A stretch of DNA of 8,518 nucleotides from Candidatus Peregrinibacteria bacterium (GTDB taxonomy: Bacteria; Patescibacteriota; Gracilibacteria; UBA1369; UBA12463). The notes beneath the pieces were generated by a model that saw nothing but the letters and a program-made list of their open reading frames with translations, did no database searches and was not told the origin of the DNA. This document shows positions 5,052 through 8,518 of this stretch, piece after piece; within the stretch, counting starts at the first letter, position 1; each line of letters opens with the position of its first letter. The position numbers and the translations under genes were made by a program. The stretch is from contig JACRIA010000030.1 in assembly GCA_016215735.1 (NCBI GenBank), positions 1-8,518 on the forward strand. The letters run 5' to 3'.

Positions 5052-5087
5052 TATATCGCCTGCGTTCAGCTTCGCTGAACGGCGTGG
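5052..5087 (+). repeat. Hairpin family B, copy 4 (radical SAM-alr divergent region)
   Basis: Outer arms CGCC (5057-5060) and GGCG (5081-5084) are as in copies 1 and 2. The bulge is TGC, and the inner stem is GTTCAGC (5064-5070) with GCTGAAC (5074-5080), where two base pairs differ from the other copies on both arms. The loop is TTC. Its left edge reads TATAAA on the minus strand, 31 bases before the radical SAM ATG. Confidence 0.88.
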
Positions 5088-5090
5088 GCA

Positions 5091-5102
5091 TGCTAATATA
5101 AT
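5091..5102 (+). promoter_or_regulatory. Candidate alr promoter, apparently leaderless
   Basis: TGCTAATATAAT contains an extended -10 (TGC-TAATAT, 5091-5099) and a perfect TATAAT (5097-5102). The alr ATG is at 5108, only 5 bases beyond, so transcription should begin at or next to the start codon. No good -35 is present; hairpin B copy 4 fills that space. Confidence 0.5.
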
Positions 5103-5107
5103 ACCAA

Positions 5108-6277
5108 ATGTTTACCTCGCCGTTAAATTGGGTTGAAATAAATAGAAAAGCTCTTGAGCATAATTTGGCTGTTTTTAAAAAAATGACGGCGAATCAATCT
5201 GTAATTTGCGCGTGTGTTAAAGCAAATGCGTATGGCCATGGATTAATTGAAACTGGAAAAATTATAGGGAAAGACCGACGGGTTTGGCTTGGCGTAAACG
5301 CTGTTTTTGAAGCAGAAAGTTTGCGAAAAGCCGGAATTAAAAATCCGATTTATATTTTGGGATATACGCCGCTTTCTCAATTGGAAAATGCGGCGCGGCT
5401 TAATTGTCGGCTTGTTGTTTACAATTATGAAACTATCGAAAAATTAAGTAAAATTGCAGTGAAATTGCACAAAAAAGTTCCTGTTCATATAAAAATCGAA
5501 ACCGGAAATAATAGACAAGGACTTTTACCAAGTGAAGCTGTAAAACTTGCGGAAAAGATCAGCGCTAGCAGCCTGGTGTTGGAAGGCGCGGCAACTCATT
5601 TCGCGAATATTGAAGATACGACTGACCATACTTACGCGTTTTTTCAATTGAAAAATTTTATGGATGCGTGTGAAAAAATCGAAGACGCGACTGGCGCAAA
5701 AATTCCAATCAAACATTGCGCGAATACTGCTGCGACAATTCTTTTTCCAGAAACGCATTTAAATATGGTACGCGTCGGAATAGGCTTGTACGGCATGTGG
5801 CCTTCAAAAGAGACTTATGTTTCAGCGCTACGCGAAGGCAATCGGGGACAGTCCCCTGCGGCGACAGTCCCCTTCTCTTTGCGGCCGGTTTTATCTTGGA
5901 AAACTCGTATCAGCCAGATAAAAGAAATTCCGGAAGGTTCGTATATTGGATATGGATGCACTTACAAAACAACTGCGAAAACGCGGCTCGCGATTCTCCC
6001 TGTCGGATATTATGACGGATATGACCGCGGACTTTCAAATACTGCTTATGTTTTGATAAAAGGAAGGCGCGCGCAAATCCGCGGCAGAGTCTGCATGAAT
6101 ATTACGATGGTTGATGTCACGGACATTCCGGCCGCGGCCATCGAAGATGAAGTTGTCTTAATCGGCAGACAAGACAAAGAAAATATTTCGATAGAACAGA
6201 TGGCGGATCGGTGCAATACAATTAATTATGAAATTCCGACGAGAATAAATGAGCGCGTGCCGAGAATTGTTATATAA
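5108..6277 (+). CDS. alr: Alanine racemase
   Basis: The 389-residue protein is a PLP-dependent alanine racemase converting L-alanine to D-alanine for peptidoglycan. Lys38 in CVKANAYGHG binds PLP. The catalytic tyrosine is probably Tyr282 in YIGYGCTYKTT, followed by PVGYYDGYDRG (298-308), GRVCMNITMVDVTD (326-339) and a C-terminal NYEIPTRINERVPR (373-386). The protein appears slightly longer than usual because residues about 245-256 (NRGQSPAATVPF), between KETYVSALREG and LRPVLSWKT, are encoded by a palindromic repeat at 5844-5872. This lies between the barrel and the C-terminal beta domain, where loop growth is likely tolerated. The gene is divergent from the operon, has no ribosome binding site and seems leaderless. 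Its stop codon lies within a weak inverted repeat. Confidence 0.95.
   Translation: MFTSPLNWVEINRKALEHNLAVFKKMTANQSVICACVKANAYGHGLIETGKIIGKDRRVWLGVNAVFEAESLRKAGIKNPIYILGYTPLSQLENAARLNCRLVVYNYETIEKLSKIAVKLHKKVPVHIKIETGNNRQGLLPSEAVKLAEKISASSLVLEGAATHFANIEDTTDHTYAFFQLKNFMDACEKIEDATGAKIPIKHCANTAATILFPETHLNMVRVGIGLYGMWPSKETYVSALREGNRGQSPAATVPFSLRPVLSWKTRISQIKEIPEGSYIGYGCTYKTTAKTRLAILPVGYYDGYDRGLSNTAYVLIKGRRAQIRGRVCMNITMVDVTDIPAAAIEDEVVLIGRQDKENISIEQMADRCNTINYEIPTRINERVPRIVI
5844..5872. repeat. GGGGAC...GTCCCC palindromic element (family D) inside alr
   Basis: GGGGACAGTCCCC (5844-5856) is a palindrome around a single A, and the 10-base string GACAGTCCCC recurs directly at 5847-5856 and 5863-5872. 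Its GGGGAC/GTCCCC arms match the outer arms of the hairpin at 6385-6413. The element is read in frame and encodes a low-complexity stretch. Confidence 0.75.
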
Positions 6278-6324
6278 CAGCGGACGGCGTTTTGGATGAG
6301 CCGTCTGTCAAGAATCGCTGTATA
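6273..6324. repeat. Inverted repeat at the alr stop codon
   Basis: CGGACGGC (6281-6288) pairs with GCCGTCTG (6300-6307) with one G-T pair. Outside it TATAACAGCG (6273-6282) matches the complement of CGCTGTATA (6316-6324) with one extra base. The left side (GCGGACGGCGT) also resembles the right half of hairpin B, so this may be a decayed B copy. It could serve as an alr terminator, though no T-tract follows. Confidence 0.5.
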
Positions 6325-6332
6325 ACGGCTGA

Positions 6333-6352
6333 TTAACATTTGTTAACATTTG
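6333..6352 (+). repeat. Tandem 10-bp direct repeat
   Basis: TTAACATTTG occurs twice in a row, directly before the palindrome GGGTCTGACCCC (6352-6363). No function can be assigned. Confidence 0.8.
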
Positions 6353-6384
6353 GGTCTGACCCCAATTAAACAGGGACGTAAAAC

Positions 6385-6413
6385 GGGGACGGTTCTCGTA
6401 GAGAACCGTCCCC
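6385..6413. terminator. 13-bp hairpin, probable bidirectional terminator between alr and the SLH gene
   Basis: Arms GGGGACGGTTCTC (6385-6397) and GAGAACCGTCCCC (6401-6413) pair perfectly around loop GTA, midway between two convergent genes. On the minus strand a GTTTT follows at once; on the plus strand TTAATAAAAG precedes TTTTTT at 6424-6429. A second AT-only hairpin (AAAAGTTT/AAACTTTT, 6419-6437) follows. Its outer arms match the repeat inside alr, so it may be a repeat element used as a terminator. Confidence 0.6.
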
Positions 6414-6435
6414 TTAATAAAAGTTTTTTAAACTT

Positions 6436-8518
6436 TTACTCTTTTTGAACAGCATCCATTGTTCTTTGAACCATGGCTGCAGCTTCAGCTCTGTTCAAAT
6501 CGTTATCTGGTTTGAATGTGTTGTCCGGATAACCCTTTAGAACGCCGAGATCTATCAAAATGCTTACATCGTGAGCTCCAGGATCTGAACAATCGTAATC
6601 CGTGAAGTCAAGATCGCATTTGAATTGATCAGGATTGATTTCTCCTTTTTTCTCGAGCGTTTCAACTATAATATGGGCCATTTCCTCGCGTGATGCAGCT
6701 TCGCTGAAATTTACTTTTGGATCGTTTGCAACGTCTACTCCGATTTCAGCAAGTCCGCCGATAACGCCGTCAGCCCATGCAGGAACGCCTTTTGCCTTGT
6801 AGGAAGCTTCTGCATTTTCCTCTACGCCGACACCTCTAAGCATCATTGCAGCAGCTTCAGCAAGAGCGACATTTCTGCCCGCATCCATTGCGCCTTCGGC
6901 TGTTCCCTTAAGAATGCCAGCGTCTTTCAATGTTGCCGCTGAACCAAAGAACCATGCGTCAGGCTCGGTGTCCTTAAACGGCCTCAAGCCCGCTTCAACT
7001 TGGTTGTCAATATCTTCTGTTTTTTGTTCTTCGATTGTGCTTCTAAGATCTTCGATAGCCGCCAAAGCATCAGTTTCTGAAGATGCGACTGAAGCAACAT
7101 CTGACAGTTTATTTTTAATTTCTGCCATAGCTGATGTTGACCAGTTTTGTTTCAAAGCTTCTTCGGTAACATCTTTGAGTTCGTTTTCAACTTTAGCTGA
7201 AACTTTTTTGCCTTCAATTTCTCCAAGAACATTAGTAACTTGTTCTCTATTGCTTAAAGCAATATTTTTCGCATTTTCAGACAGGTATGTAATGTTGTCG
7301 AGAGATTTTGTAAGAGCATCTGTAATCTCAATAAATTTGGATTCGACTATTTTCGACAAAGTATCCGCAACTTGTCTCTGGATAGCTTCTGTAATAAGTT
7401 TGATTTGATTCTCCATTTTTGATAGAAGCTTTTCCTCGAGACGTTTAAGGAGTTCTTCGTCGTCGATTGAACCTTGCAAAAGGTCTCTGGCTTGAGGGCC
7501 AAATTCCATCTTTTCATTGAAGCCTTTATCTCCGAAGCCGAGTTGATCAGCTTTTTGTTTGAGACCTTCGAGCGCGAACATTACCTGTTGAGCTGTATCA
7601 AAATCTTTGCTGTCGCAAGCTGACATGCCCTTTGTAACTAAGTTTTGGGCTTCTGTCAGAAGACTTGAAGCTTCTTCAGACATTTCTCCATAACCGGCTT
7701 GTTTTTCGACTTCTTTTTTAACACTTTGCAATGCATTACAAACTCCCATTTTGCTCATTTTGTCGCCTGCGCCTCTTCGGAGTTCGTCCATTTGTTCACG
7801 CAAAGGCTGAAGATTGTCTTCAAAGAGATAGCGTATAAAATCTCCGTTTTGCATATCTTCTTCAGTAAGACCTTCTGTTGGATTTTTCTCCAAAGCCTGG
7901 AGTTTCGCGAGGATTTCTTTCATTCCTGCAAGTGTTTCTTCGTCCATTCCGCCTTTTTTGGTTTCGCGGCTGAGATCTTTTGAAATTTCTTTCTCAAATC
8001 TTTGGACTTCTTTCACGAATTGTGAAAGGCCTTCGCATGCGCCAATTTGAGGCATAATATTGCCGAATTGCTGCATGATAGGTTCGTCAACATCAGCGTT
8101 CGGACCGCCTCTTAAGTTTTCGAGTTTTGTTCGAAGCGCTTCTATGTCTTCCCAGCTTGCTGCTGTCGCGCTCCCTAGTTCAGTTATTGCTTTTTCTGCT
8201 TCTGAAATAAGAGCTTGCGCTTTTGCTGCAGCAGGGCAAGTTGTACTTCCTACTTTTTTTGTCATTCTTTCAATGTCTTTTTTCTGTCTGGAAATATCGC
8301 GTGCGAAATTTTTCGCTTCTCTTTGAATGTTTTGAATTTCGCGAGAAACTTCTTCTGTTTGTCTCTCTCCTTCAAATTTTTGTCTTTCCTCATCCGTCAT
8401 TTGACCTTTAGGACCCATCATTTGTGGACCTGTCATTTGTGGGCCCATCAACGGTTGTTCGCTATACGGCTGAGGCTGTGTTGATTCTTGACCATATGGA
8501 GCAGTTGTTCTGCCATAT
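6436..8518 (-). CDS. Coiled-coil surface protein with C-terminal S-layer homology domains, partial (N-terminus off right edge)
   Basis: The frame is open from the right edge to TAA at 6438-6436, so the visible 693 residues lack the true start and any signal peptide. Order: a Pro/Gln/Tyr/Gly linker (8517-8452), a Met/Gly/Pro string with repeated GPQM (about 8448-8400), a highly charged helical region (about 8385-7560) with perhaps three diverged helix-hairpin units and four cysteines, a long coiled coil (about 7500-6980), then SLH-like modules at about 6966-6823 (weak), 6786-6643 and 6585-6439. The last is clearest: ILIDLGVLKGYPDNTFKPDN followed by RAEAAAMVQR. SLH domains anchor proteins to cell-wall glycans, so this is probably an S-layer or surface-fibre protein. 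A start at ATG 8448 is conceivable but less likely, as the frame continues upstream with similar low-complexity residues. Confidence 0.85.
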   Translation of the reverse strand, partial: YGRTTAPYGQESTQPQPYSEQPLMGPQMTGPQMMGPKGQMTDEERQKFEGERQTEEVSREIQNIQREAKNFARDISRQKKDIERMTKKVGSTTCPAAAKAQALISEAEKAITELGSATAASWEDIEALRTKLENLRGGPNADVDEPIMQQFGNIMPQIGACEGLSQFVKEVQRFEKEISKDLSRETKKGGMDEETLAGMKEILAKLQALEKNPTEGLTEEDMQNGDFIRYLFEDNLQPLREQMDELRRGAGDKMSKMGVCNALQSVKKEVEKQAGYGEMSEEASSLLTEAQNLVTKGMSACDSKDFDTAQQVMFALEGLKQKADQLGFGDKGFNEKMEFGPQARDLLQGSIDDEELLKRLEEKLLSKMENQIKLITEAIQRQVADTLSKIVESKFIEITDALTKSLDNITYLSENAKNIALSNREQVTNVLGEIEGKKVSAKVENELKDVTEEALKQNWSTSAMAEIKNKLSDVASVASSETDALAAIEDLRSTIEEQKTEDIDNQVEAGLRPFKDTEPDAWFFGSAATLKDAGILKGTAEGAMDAGRNVALAEAAAMMLRGVGVEENAEASYKAKGVPAWADGVIGGLAEIGVDVANDPKVNFSEAASREEMAHIIVETLEKKGEINPDQFKCDLDFTDYDCSDPGAHDVSILIDLGVLKGYPDNTFKPDNDLNRAEAAAMVQRTMDAVQKE

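Noticed and set aside
5020..5091. N-terminal extension of the radical SAM protein
   Set aside because: The 24 extra residues are simply hairpins A and B read in frame; ATG 5019 gives a normal start.
6914..7408. Plus-strand 164-codon ORF
   Set aside because: It is a Ser/Ala-rich antisense shadow of the coiled-coil SLH gene.
1..8518. Alternative genetic code (UGA as glycine, as in Gracilibacteria)
   Set aside because: No complete gene ends in TGA, but none needs an internal TGA either; full-length families are recovered with the standard code, so there is no support for recoding.

Overview
The window looks like a piece of a Candidate Phyla Radiation (Patescibacteria) genome, perhaps a Parcubacteria-like lineage; the phylum-level placement is an inference. 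Pointers are compact genes with almost no Shine-Dalgarno sequences, very short leaders, a yceD-rpmF-nusB-rnc run, a secreted protein with the cysteine-bearing DSDGG...KG motif I associate with CPR and DPANN exported proteins, and abundant short GC-rich hairpins between genes. All complete ORFs end in TAA or TAG.

Layout. (1) 1-301, minus: N-terminal part of a membrane-anchored or secreted protein that runs off the left edge. (2) 302-661: non-coding, with a promoter for that gene and decayed hairpins. (3) 662-748, minus: tRNA-Leu(CAG) with encoded CCA. (4) 749-960: divergent intergenic region holding two perfect 22-bp palindromes. (5) 961-1559, plus: a 55-residue zinc ribbon protein overlapping a Nudix (Ap4A-hydrolase-like) gene. 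(6) 5019 down to 1594, minus: one apparent operon, in transcription order radical SAM/SPASM enzyme, an unknown 89-residue protein, yceD, rpmF, nusB, rnc. The last four concern ribosome or rRNA biogenesis. (7) 5108-6277, plus: alanine racemase, divergent from the operon and apparently leaderless. (8) 6278-6435: convergent intergenic region with a strong 13-bp hairpin. (9) 6436 to the right edge, minus: a large coiled-coil protein with C-terminal S-layer homology domains, N-terminus outside the window.

The most notable signal is not a gene. Short palindromic elements occupy nearly every junction of the ribosome-biogenesis operon and have entered coding sequence. One family (called B here) has four copies sharing a bulged hairpin whose stems differ by compensatory base changes. 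A second hairpin (A) precedes B twice, and a partly matching site without A sits before another B copy. B and A together encode a 48-residue tail on YceD that overlaps rpmF by 62 bp, and another palindromic element (D) is read in frame inside alr. This resembles REP or Rickettsia palindromic elements and is the best candidate here for something undescribed.
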